Part shown: positions 1 through 5,466 of the stretch, in pieces
How the letters are laid out: every line of letters starts with the position of its first letter
Numbering within the stretch: the first letter of the stretch is position 1
From: Holosporaceae bacterium
GTDB taxonomy: Bacteria > Pseudomonadota > Alphaproteobacteria > UBA3830
Assembly: GCA_031284345.1 (NCBI GenBank)
Contig: JAITAC010000083.1
Span: forward strand, 1-5,606
Direction of reading: 5' to 3'
Length of the DNA stretch: 5,606 nucleotides
Notes under the pieces: model-generated
Database searches by the model: none
What the model was told of the DNA's origin: nothing
What the model saw: only the letters and a program-made list of their open reading frames with translations
Program-made: the position numbers and the translations under genes

Positions 1-75
1 GGACCTGGTATAAATATAAAAGATAGCGATGGTAGAATTTCAGAAGACGTCAATTTTGGGGTTGTAAATGTGTAA
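1..75 (+). CDS. Possible C-terminal end of an unidentified protein (partial)
   Basis: Frame 1 is open from the first base of the window to a TAA at 73-75, giving 24 codons, while the other two plus frames meet stops by base 24. The peptide begins GPGINIKDSDGRI and ends NFGVVNV. I do not recognise it and see no domain. A 24-codon open stretch in AT-rich DNA can occur by chance, so this is only a candidate for the tail of a gene entering from the left. If real, it converges with fabI, with a gap of 133 bases between the two stops. Confidence 0.3.
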   Translation, partial: GPGINIKDSDGRISEDVNFGVVNV

Positions 76-208
76 AATAAGCCTCCAAATCAGTATGTTC
101 CAGAATCCGTCGGGGATAAGCTAGCTCTGGACAAAATTTTCGGATATCGATAATCCCATAGCAAATATTTTTTGTAAAAATTAAGAATGCTCCCAGTCCA
201 AAATCCTC

Positions 209-1009
209 CTACACAACGGATATATCCGGTGCATCAACGGATTTCATTCCAACTACGTGATATCCGGAATCCGCGTGAACAATTTCCCCGGTAACGCCGG
301 AAGAGAGCTCACTCAGCAGAAATAGTGCAGTTCCACCGACGTCCTCCAGGGTTGTATTTCTTTTTAGTGGAGCGTTGTACTGATTCCATTTTAGTATGTA
401 GCGAAATTCACCGATGCCCGCAGAGGCCAGAGTTTTTACCGGACCAGCAGACAATCCATTGACCCGAATGTTTCTGCCACCGAAATCGACAGCCAGATAT
501 TTTATACTTGCCTCGAGAGCAGCTTTTGCGACACCCATTACGTTATAATTGGGCATGACTTTTTCGGCTCCGAGATAAGTCAGAGTCAAGATGGAAGCGC
601 CATTGGACAGATATTCCTGAGCGTGCTGACACACGGAAACAAATGAATAACAGGAAATATCCAAAGTATTTAGGAAATTTTTGCGAGAGGTATTGAAATA
701 TTTGCCGACTAATTCTTCTTTATCGGAGTATGCTATGGCATGAACAATGAAGTCTATTTTCCCGAATTTTTCAGCACACATTTTCATGAGGGATTTTATG
801 CTATCGTCATTGAGGACATCGCATTCGATCATATTGACATTTCCGATGGAATCGGCCAATGGCTTTACTCTTTTATACAGGACCTCAGACTGATAACTGA
901 ATACCATTTCGGCGCCGTGATCGGCGAGAGTTTTAGCGATTCCCCATGCCAGCGATCTATCGTTGGCGATACCCATTACGATTCCTTTTTTACCTTTCAT
1001 TAGTTTCAT
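209..1009 (-). CDS. fabI: Enoyl-[acyl-carrier-protein] reductase (NADH), FabI
   Basis: FabI reduces trans-2-enoyl-ACP to acyl-ACP with NAD(P)H, the last step of each cycle of type II fatty-acid synthesis in the cytoplasm. The 266-residue protein has the usual length for the family and a short-chain dehydrogenase fold. The nucleotide-binding segment GIANDRSLAWGIA lies at 13-25, and the catalytic pattern Y-x6-K is Tyr155/Lys162 with the additional Tyr145, matching Tyr156, Lys163 and Tyr146 of E. coli FabI. The SAGP loop is at 188-191 and a GEIVHADSGY segment lies near the C-terminus. Residue 93, glycine in E. coli FabI, is alanine here within HAIAYS; as I recall, this is common in alphaproteobacteria. 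The ATG at 1007-1009 is preceded by AAGGAAG at a short distance, which favours it over the internal Met4. It is the last gene of the operon, 23 bases after ihfA, and ends in TAG. Confidence 0.97.
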   Translation of the reverse strand: MKLMKGKKGIVMGIANDRSLAWGIAKTLADHGAEMVFSYQSEVLYKRVKPLADSIGNVNMIECDVLNDDSIKSLMKMCAEKFGKIDFIVHAIAYSDKEELVGKYFNTSRKNFLNTLDISCYSFVSVCQHAQEYLSNGASILTLTYLGAEKVMPNYNVMGVAKAALEASIKYLAVDFGGRNIRVNGLSAGPVKTLASAGIGEFRYILKWNQYNAPLKRNTTLEDVGGTALFLLSELSSGVTGEIVHADSGYHVVGMKSVDAPDISVV

Positions 1010-1032
1010 TTGTCTTCCTTTTTTTATTGTAA

Positions 1033-1344
1033 TTAATTATTGGATTCGCCATTTACTATTTTTTTTAAGATTGGAGAAGCTTTAAAAGTCAGAGTTTTTT
1101 TGGGAGGGATTACGGCAGCTTCGAGAGTTTTTGGATTACGTCCCATACGTTCTTTTTTATGTTTTACGGAGAAGGTACCGAAACCAGCGATTTTCACGAT
1201 TTCTTCATTGACGAGAGCGGAAGCGATTTCATTTAGGATTTCCTCGAGCATTTCGGAGGCGAGAAACTTTGTGACGCCGAATTCTTCAGTGATGGCATTA
1301 GCTACATGTGATCTTGTCAAAGTTTCTAATTTTTTATTTTTCAT
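1033..1344 (-). CDS. ihfA: Integration host factor subunit alpha
   Basis: This is a 103-residue protein of the HU/IHF family, which binds and sharply bends DNA; IHF normally acts as an alpha-beta heterodimer. Family signatures are clear: TLTRSHVANAI at the start of the helical dimerisation part (8-18), the KIAGFGTFSV turn at 51-60, and the arm motif GRNPKT at 68-73, whose Pro71 is the DNA-intercalating residue by family comparison. The TFKAS segment at 86-90 starts the final helical part. I prefer IhfA over HU or IhfB because of the position directly after fabH, a standard location of ihfA in alphaproteobacteria, and because of the GRNPKT arm. The start is 6 bases after the fabH stop, and a GGAG inside the end of fabH can serve as ribosome binding site, suggesting translational coupling. 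It ends in TAA. In many alphaproteobacteria a MerR-type regulator follows ihfA; here fabI does. Confidence 0.9.
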   Translation of the reverse strand: MKNKKLETLTRSHVANAITEEFGVTKFLASEMLEEILNEIASALVNEEIVKIAGFGTFSVKHKKERMGRNPKTLEAAVIPPKKTLTFKASPILKKIVNGESNN

Positions 1345-1350
1345 GAGCTT

Positions 1351-2313
1351 CTACTCCAGATTAGAATTAAATTTTATTAAAGCAGCCCCCCAAGTGAAAC
1401 CAGCCCCCATGGAGAGTAATACGACATTATTTTTTTTAAAAATTTCGTATCCCAAAACACTCATGGCGAGAGGTATTGAGGCTGCTGACGTATTAGCATG
1501 TTTATTGACAGTAATCAAGACTTTTTCTTGTTTTATGCCAGATAACGTTATTAATTTTTCTATTATTCTAGAGTTAGCCTGATGAGGGACTATGAGGTCT
1601 ATGTCATTTATTGACATATTATGTTGTAGAAGTAATTCATTTAGAGCGCAATTAAATTTTTCTATAGCGGCGCGGAATACCTCCTGACCGTTCATTTGAA
1701 CGCAGCCGATGGTTTTTGTGGAAGAGATGCCGCCGCTTGTTTTTAGATGCTCGATTCCGGTGCCGTCGGAATGGATTATGCATGATTGGACACCGAGGTT
1801 AGAATTTTCTGCACGTAGGAGGAGAGCGCCAGCGCCGTCGCCGAAGAGAACGCTCGTTGATCTATCGGTCCAATCGAGGAGTCTGGAGAAGGTTTCAGCG
1901 CCTATTACGAGGGCGCATTTATTTTTGTTAAGCTTGAGACGGGAATCGGCGATATCCAGAGCGAAGATGAACCCGCTGCAAGCGGCGGAGACGTCGAAAG
2001 CGACGGCATTTGTCGCATTTAGTTCACGTTGCACGATGGTAGCGGTGGCGGGGAAGGAGTAATCACCGGAGACGGTGGCGACGATTATGAGATCGACTTC
2101 ATTTGGGGAGACACCGGCCATAGCCAGGGCATTTCGGGACGCCTCTAGGGCTAGGGAGGCGGTAGTTTCACCATCGCCGGCCAGGTAACGCTGCTTGATG
2201 CCAGTTCGTTGAACTATCCATTCGTCTGAGGTATTGAGGGATTCTGGCAGATCATTATTGGTAACGATTTTTTTAGGGAGAGCGGCTCCCAATCCTATGA
2301 CAACGGAGTTCAT
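1351..2313 (-). CDS. fabH: 3-oxoacyl-[acyl-carrier-protein] synthase III, FabH
   Basis: FabH condenses acetyl-CoA with malonyl-ACP to start type II fatty-acid synthesis. At 320 residues it is of normal length. The catalytic triad is intact and falls at the same numbers as in E. coli FabH: Cys112 in DVSAACSGF, His244 in VPHQAN, and Asn274 in NKHANTSAAS. The N-terminal GLGAALPKKIVTN and the RTGIKQR segment near 37-43 are also typical, as is the C-terminal glycine-rich GAGFTWGA (303-310). The ATG overlaps the plsX stop in an ATGA arrangement, so translation is probably coupled to plsX; an AGGA lies about nine bases upstream of the ATG. The stop is TAG, 6 bases before ihfA. Nothing suggests truncation or frameshift. 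Confidence 0.97.
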   Translation of the reverse strand: MNSVVIGLGAALPKKIVTNNDLPESLNTSDEWIVQRTGIKQRYLAGDGETTASLALEASRNALAMAGVSPNEVDLIIVATVSGDYSFPATATIVQRELNATNAVAFDVSAACSGFIFALDIADSRLKLNKNKCALVIGAETFSRLLDWTDRSTSVLFGDGAGALLLRAENSNLGVQSCIIHSDGTGIEHLKTSGGISSTKTIGCVQMNGQEVFRAAIEKFNCALNELLLQHNMSINDIDLIVPHQANSRIIEKLITLSGIKQEKVLITVNKHANTSAASIPLAMSVLGYEIFKKNNVVLLSMGAGFTWGAALIKFNSNLE

Positions 2314-3332
2314 GAACGGCAGTCCTCGCTGTTGTAATGTAGTTTTGATTTTTCGAGTTGTTTTTGAATTTGGTTGAAGATGCTATTATTTAGTATATCC
2401 ATAGTGAATCGTAGAGCGTTAGCGAACCCGATTTCGTCGCTGTTGCCGTGACTTTTTACCACGACACCGCGGAGACCCACCAGGATAGCGCCGTTGTAGA
2501 GACGCGGATCCATTTTGTTTCGGAATCTAGAGAGAGAGGTCATGGCCAGGAGGGCGCCTATTTTTGCCAAAGGGGAGCTTCCCAGCGCGGCTCTTAGTTC
2601 GGAGGCGATATATTTGGCGGTTCCCTCTATAGTTTTTAGGGCGACATTGCCGGTGAAGCCGTCCGTAACGATGACATCGACGTTTCCTTTGCCGAAATCG
2701 TCACCTTCGACAAAGCCGACATAGTTGTCCAGGAATTTTTTCAAGATTTCGGAGGTTCTTTTTACGAGGCGGCTACCTTTTATTTCTTCGGATCCGATAT
2801 TCAGAAGAGCGAGTTTTATTTTTTCTTTATTAAAGATGGATTGGGCGAGGGCTTCTCCCATAATTGCGAAATCAAGCATATTTTTTACGTTGCTTTCGGC
2901 GTTAGCGCCGAGGTCCAGACAGACCGAGCGTCCATTTTTTCCAGGTATTACGGATGCGATGGCGGGACGATCTATGCCGTCCATAGTTTTCAGGATAATT
3001 TTTGCCAGCGCCATGTAGAGACCGGTATTGCCAGAGGAAATCACAGCCTGCGCCTCACCGGACTCCACCGACTGTATGGCGAGTCCCATGCTGGATTTTT
3101 TTCCGGAGCGCAACGCAGACATCACTTCCATATCGGATGTAATCACTATTTCCGTATGCCTTATTTCGTGTGAGACGTTGGGAGGCAATGGATATTGATC
3201 CAATTTATTTTTATCACCAAATATTATGAAATGATATGGAGAAGAGGCGAATCTGGACACCCCTCTCATAACGGCTGCAGGAGCGTTATCACCTCCCATT
3301 CCATCTATGGCAACGACTTCAGACGCCTTCAT
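2310..3332 (-). CDS. plsX: Phosphate acyltransferase PlsX
   Basis: PlsX converts acyl-ACP and inorganic phosphate to acyl-phosphate, the acyl donor used by the PlsY acyltransferase at the membrane in the first step of phospholipid synthesis. The 340-residue protein shows the family motifs in order: VAIDGMGGDNAP (7-18), SSGNTGLYMA (99-108, usually written SAGNTGALMA), CLDLGAN (138-144), LLNIGSEEIKG (176-186) and VTDGFTGNVALK (222-233). The same frame is open further upstream to an ATG at 3428, but those 32 extra residues are cysteine-rich and unlike the family. The start at 3332 has a strong purine-rich ribosome binding site just before it and gives the expected N-terminus. The stop TGA overlaps the fabH start by 4 bases. 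plsX-fabH adjacency is common across bacteria and ties chain initiation to phospholipid synthesis. Confidence 0.96.
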   Translation of the reverse strand: MKASEVVAIDGMGGDNAPAAVMRGVSRFASSPYHFIIFGDKNKLDQYPLPPNVSHEIRHTEIVITSDMEVMSALRSGKKSSMGLAIQSVESGEAQAVISSGNTGLYMALAKIILKTMDGIDRPAIASVIPGKNGRSVCLDLGANAESNVKNMLDFAIMGEALAQSIFNKEKIKLALLNIGSEEIKGSRLVKRTSEILKKFLDNYVGFVEGDDFGKGNVDVIVTDGFTGNVALKTIEGTAKYIASELRAALGSSPLAKIGALLAMTSLSRFRNKMDPRLYNGAILVGLRGVVVKSHGNSDEIGFANALRFTMDILNNSIFNQIQKQLEKSKLHYNSEDCRS

Positions 3333-3335
3333 GTG

Positions 3336-3348
3336 CTCCCCCTCTCCC
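3336..3348 (-). promoter_or_regulatory. Ribosome binding site that fixes the plsX start
   Basis: On the minus strand the 13 bases GGGAGAGGGGGAG end three bases before the ATG at 3330-3332. This long purine run contains several Shine-Dalgarno-like matches and supports the 340-residue form of PlsX over the longer upstream start at 3428. Confidence 0.75.
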
Positions 3349-3466
3349 AAAGCCCATTGCGTACAAAAACAATGGAAAACACAGATACTGACGCCGCAGC
3401 GCAGGCTCCCGGCACACTCCCTGTGCATGATGGGCTACGCAGCGTATCTGACGAAGTCGATTGCGA

Positions 3467-3498
3467 GAAAAAGTCATTAGGCAACGGCCTCTCCAATG
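3467..3498 (-). terminator. Terminator-like hairpin between rpmF and plsX
   Basis: Ten bases after the rpmF stop, the minus strand reads CATT, GGAG (unpaired), AGGC, loop CGTT, GCCT, AATG, then AC and five T. AGGC pairs with GCCT and CATT with AATG, giving eight base pairs interrupted by a one-sided four-base bulge. The position right after a short, highly expressed ribosomal gene and the T-run fit a weak or partial intrinsic terminator. The bulge makes it unstable, so it may instead be a processing site or chance. Confidence 0.35.
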
Positions 3499-3507
3499 CT
3501 GTGTCGA

Positions 3508-3696
3508 CTAGGCCAGCGGACGTTTGTCCTTCAGGATTTGCTTGCCATTGTACATTCCGCAATTGTTACACATATGATGCGGTAGCCTGGATTCTCCGCA
3601 GTTTAGGCACGCAACGGAATTAACTGGTTTCAGAGCCAGATGCGATCTGCGCATATCCCTGCGGGACTTGGAAATTTTTTTCTTTGGAACTGCCAT
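3508..3696 (-). CDS. rpmF: 50S ribosomal protein L32 (zinc-ribbon form)
   Basis: L32 is a small protein of the large ribosomal subunit. The 62-residue sequence begins MAVPKKKISKSRRDMRRSH, the highly conserved basic N-terminus of the family. Four cysteines at 30, 33, 43 and 46 form C-x2-C-x9-C-x2-C around the conserved PHH, the zinc-binding form of L32; many alphaproteobacterial L32 proteins have lost these cysteines, according to general knowledge of the family. The ATG at 3694-3696 has AGGGAGAG a few bases upstream. It is the first gene of the minus-strand operon and precedes plsX, as in most proteobacteria. The YceD-like gene that often sits just before rpmF is absent here, where a divergent intergenic region begins. 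It ends in TAG. Confidence 0.96.
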   Translation of the reverse strand: MAVPKKKISKSRRDMRRSHLALKPVNSVACLNCGESRLPHHMCNNCGMYNGKQILKDKRPLA

Positions 3697-3741
3697 AATA
3701 TTCTCTCCCTAAAAAGCAATTACGATACACTAGTGCAGATA

Positions 3742-3770
3742 CTTTTACAAAAAAATCACATATTTTTCAA
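3742..3770 (-). promoter_or_regulatory. Candidate sigma-70-type promoter of the rpmF-plsX-fabH-ihfA-fabI operon
   Basis: On the minus strand TTGAAA (3765-3770) is followed after a 17-base AT-rich spacer by TAAAAG (3742-3747). The -35 box matches the consensus at 5 of 6 bases and the -10 at 4 of 6, with ideal spacing. Transcription would start near 3735, leaving a leader of roughly 40 bases that contains the rpmF ribosome binding site. The -10 is weak and the DNA is AT-rich, so the match could be chance. Confidence 0.45.
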
Positions 3771-3995
3771 GATAAAATTGTTGGCTTATGCAAATTCCTG
3801 ATGTTTTTCATCGATACCCGGTGAGACTGCCGAGATCCTGGGATTTTTATCGAGATAGTAGGAAAAATACCAAAAACCGACCAAATACATTTCAGAATCA
3901 AAGTGTGACCGAATCCGGGGGAGAGGTGAGCGTTCGTTCAGCAGAAATAAATAAAAAATTACGATTTACTTAATAGGCATTTTATTGATATTCTA

Positions 3996-4023
3996 TTGAA
4001 AAGGCGTTTTATGCTAGTATATT
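3996..4023 (+). promoter_or_regulatory. Candidate promoter of the thiolase gene
   Basis: TTGAAA (3996-4001) and TATATT (4018-4023) are separated by 16 bases, good sigma-70-type boxes. Transcription would then begin about 4030, right at the ATG at 4032, giving a leaderless or nearly leaderless message. An alternative pair, TTGATA (3985-3990) and TATGCT (4010-4015) with a 19-base spacer, would start about eight bases earlier and include GGTGA (4024-4028), a weak Shine-Dalgarno match. The sequence alone does not decide between them. Confidence 0.45.
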
Positions 4024-4031
4024 GGTGAAAA

Positions 4032-5201
4032 ATGGATTCGGTAGTTATTGTTTCAGCGGCGAGAACATCGCTTGGTGCGTTCAATGGAAAATTTAAGTCG
4101 TTGTCTGCGGTGGATTTGGGCAGTGCCGTACTGAAAAAAGTAGCAGAGCCCGTTAACGGAGATCTAGACAGCGTATATATGGGCTGTGTATTGGCGGCGG
4201 GACTCGGACAGTCAGCGGCTCGTCAGTCTGCCATTGGAGCAGGATTGGATTACTCGGTAAACTGTCTAAACATCAATAAAGTATGTGGATCGTCTATGGC
4301 GGCCACAATGTTGGCGACATCGTCCATACTGTCCGGAGACGCAGACGTTGTCATAGCCGGCGGCATGGAAAGCATGACCAATTCCCCCTACCTGCTGGCA
4401 AAGGCACGGTTCGGCTACAGATTCGGAGACGCAACTCTGATCGACCACATGGTAAAAGATGGACTCCAGGACGCCTACGAACAATGCGTAATGGGAGTCT
4501 ACGCCGAAGATACAGCCGCCGAATATTCTCTCGGTCGTGAAGCACAGGATGAATACTCCAGAAATTCTTTTCTAAAGGCCCGAAAAGCAATGGATAATGG
4601 CATTTTTAAAAGTGAAATCGTTCCGGTAACCGTAAAAGAAAAAAAATCCGAAATCATCGTGGATGCCGACGAAATACCATTCTCCGTGGATCTGGAAAAA
4701 ATGAAAAACCTGAGGCCGGCGTTTCGGGAAAACGGCACCATTACGGCCGCTTCCGCCAGTTCAATTTCCGACGGAGCCGCGGCGCTTCTGCTCATGAAGG
4801 AATCGCTGGCCATAAAACGCGGACTGACTCCTTTGGTGAGGATCGTTGCCGGCAGTGCATTTTCCCAATCTCCAAAATTATTTGCGACGGCCCCGATCGG
4901 TGCAGTCCGAAAAGTCCTGAAAAAATCTGGCTGGTCCGTTGGGGAAGTGGATTTATTCGAAATTAACGAAGCGTTTGCGGTGGTGGCCATGGCAATTATG
5001 AAGGAATTATCTCTGGATCCGTCCAAAGTAAACGTATTTGGCGGAGCCTGCGCGCTGGGACATCCTTTGGGAGTCAGTGGCGCCAGAATCATTGTCACGT
5101 TGTTAAACGCCATGAAAATATACGGCTCCAAAAAAGGACTGGCTACACTATGCGTTGGCGGAGGCGAAGGAGTTGCCATGACGTTCGAATCGCTTCTCTA
5201 G
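4032..5201 (+). CDS. Acetyl-CoA acetyltransferase (thiolase II family)
   Basis: This thiolase condenses two acetyl-CoA to acetoacetyl-CoA, or cleaves acetoacetyl-CoA in reverse, in the cytoplasm. The 389 residues match the usual length. The N-terminus VVIVSAARTSLGAFNGK is typical and fixes the start. Catalytic residues are present: nucleophile Cys85 in NKVCGSS, Asn312 in NEAF, His344 in GHPLG, and Cys374 in LCVGGGEG. The CoA-binding segment GTITAASASSISDGAAA (235-251) carries Ser241 where many family members have Asn (GNASG form). The DHMVKDGLQDAYE loop (138-150) resembles alphaproteobacterial acetyl-CoA acetyltransferases. phaA and atoB are both possible names; with no phaB, phaC or CoA-transferase gene beside it, the role (polyhydroxybutyrate, ketone-body or fatty-acid breakdown) cannot be settled. 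It stands alone, divergent from the fatty-acid operon, and ends in TAG. No clear intrinsic terminator follows. Confidence 0.95.
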   Translation: MDSVVIVSAARTSLGAFNGKFKSLSAVDLGSAVLKKVAEPVNGDLDSVYMGCVLAAGLGQSAARQSAIGAGLDYSVNCLNINKVCGSSMAATMLATSSILSGDADVVIAGGMESMTNSPYLLAKARFGYRFGDATLIDHMVKDGLQDAYEQCVMGVYAEDTAAEYSLGREAQDEYSRNSFLKARKAMDNGIFKSEIVPVTVKEKKSEIIVDADEIPFSVDLEKMKNLRPAFRENGTITAASASSISDGAAALLLMKESLAIKRGLTPLVRIVAGSAFSQSPKLFATAPIGAVRKVLKKSGWSVGEVDLFEINEAFAVVAMAIMKELSLDPSKVNVFGGACALGHPLGVSGARIIVTLLNAMKIYGSKKGLATLCVGGGEGVAMTFESLL

Positions 5202-5248
5202 GACTGCTCATGACATCTTGTATCTTTGAATAGGCCGACATAATTATA

Positions 5249-5345
5249 CCAGATCCCACTGTGAATTATCCAGACAACTTGCGGAATGCATGCTGTACAC
5301 CAGTCGCTGCACAGTCGGCAACGGCAAATCAGAGGTGGGATCTGG
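5249..5345. repeat. 11-base perfect inverted repeat
   Basis: CCAGATCCCAC at 5249-5259 is matched exactly by its reverse complement GTGGGATCTGG at 5335-5345, with 75 bases between. The arms could close a long hairpin in RNA or mark the ends of a small element. No T-run follows, so it is not a typical intrinsic terminator. Confidence 0.6.
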
Positions 5346-5385
5346 CATTAGTTCTACCACCCTACGGATTTCGACAGCCCCAGAT

Positions 5386-5430
5386 TCTCCATGTGGCGCG
5401 TGGCTTTCCCACTCTCCTGTGGCGCGCGGC
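5386..5430. repeat. Two-copy imperfect direct repeat
   Basis: TCTCCATGTGGCGCGTGGC at 5386-5404 recurs as TCTCCTGTGGCGCGCGGC at 5413-5430, with one base missing and one substitution. The copies start 27 bases apart. The one-base length difference shifts the reading frame between copies, which argues against a repeated protein motif in any single frame. Confidence 0.6.
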
Positions 5431-5466
5431 ACAGACTCCCACACATATCATGGTAGCAAAAACATC

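Larger units (their letters stand above)
3697..4031. other. Divergent AT-rich intergenic region
   Basis: These 335 bases separate rpmF (leftward) from the thiolase gene (rightward). By hand count 3721-4020 holds about 35% G+C. Candidate promoters lie at both ends and are listed separately. A 61-codon plus-strand frame at 3788-3973 has no convincing ribosome binding site and no recognisable motif, so I do not call it. The middle part, about 3780-3980, shows nothing else I can support. Confidence 0.6.
5202..5466. other. Intergenic segment with repeats, no confident gene
   Basis: By hand count 5281-5460 is about 57% G+C, far above the about 35% of the other intergenic region in this window. Three overlapping frames of 63 to 69 codons are open here (plus 5261-5470 and 5290-5481, minus 5244-5444). 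None has a clear ribosome binding site or a recognised motif, and two use GTG starts, so I call none of them. Repeats within the segment are listed separately. The composition suggests an inserted element, a structured RNA or decayed coding sequence. Confidence 0.5.

Noticed and set aside
100..130. Possible terminator after the left-edge frame (CCAGA/TCTGG with inner ATCC/GGAT)
   Set aside because: The stem is interrupted by an eight-base one-sided bulge and is followed by only a short T-run, so it is too weak to call.
163..182. AT-only hairpin (ATTTTT/AAAAAT) downstream of fabI
   Set aside because: Six A-T pairs around a three-base loop are too weak for an intrinsic terminator and are expected by chance in AT-rich DNA.
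3333..3428. A longer plsX with 32 extra N-terminal residues from an ATG at 3428
   Set aside because: The extra residues are unlike the family, while the ATG at 3332 has a strong ribosome binding site and gives the normal PlsX N-terminus.
3329..3562. A 77-codon minus-strand frame between rpmF and plsX
   Set aside because: It overlaps the end of rpmF in another frame, reads as low-complexity serine, alanine and threonine-rich sequence, and would end inside the plsX start.
3195..3623. A 142-codon plus-strand frame across the rpmF-plsX junction
   Set aside because: It runs antisense to parts of both plsX and rpmF, has no family resemblance and no clear ribosome binding site.
3788..3973. A 61-codon plus-strand frame in the divergent intergenic region
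   Set aside because: No convincing ribosome binding site, no recognisable motif, and composition like the surrounding non-coding DNA.
4499..5179. A 226-codon minus-strand frame opposite the thiolase gene
   Set aside because: It lies entirely antisense to a well-supported enzyme gene and its translation shows no recognisable motif; it is a by-product of the codon pattern of that gene.
5237..5250. A perfect TATAAT on the minus strand within 5241-5248
   Set aside because: No acceptable -35 box lies 15 to 19 bases upstream, and it would point into the end of the thiolase gene in antisense.
5244..5444. A 66-codon minus-strand frame with a GTG start, containing WES twice near its beginning
   Set aside because: The partial amino-acid repeat comes from the DNA direct repeat at 5386-5430; no ribosome binding site is visible and two plus-strand frames overlap it, so coding is not supported.
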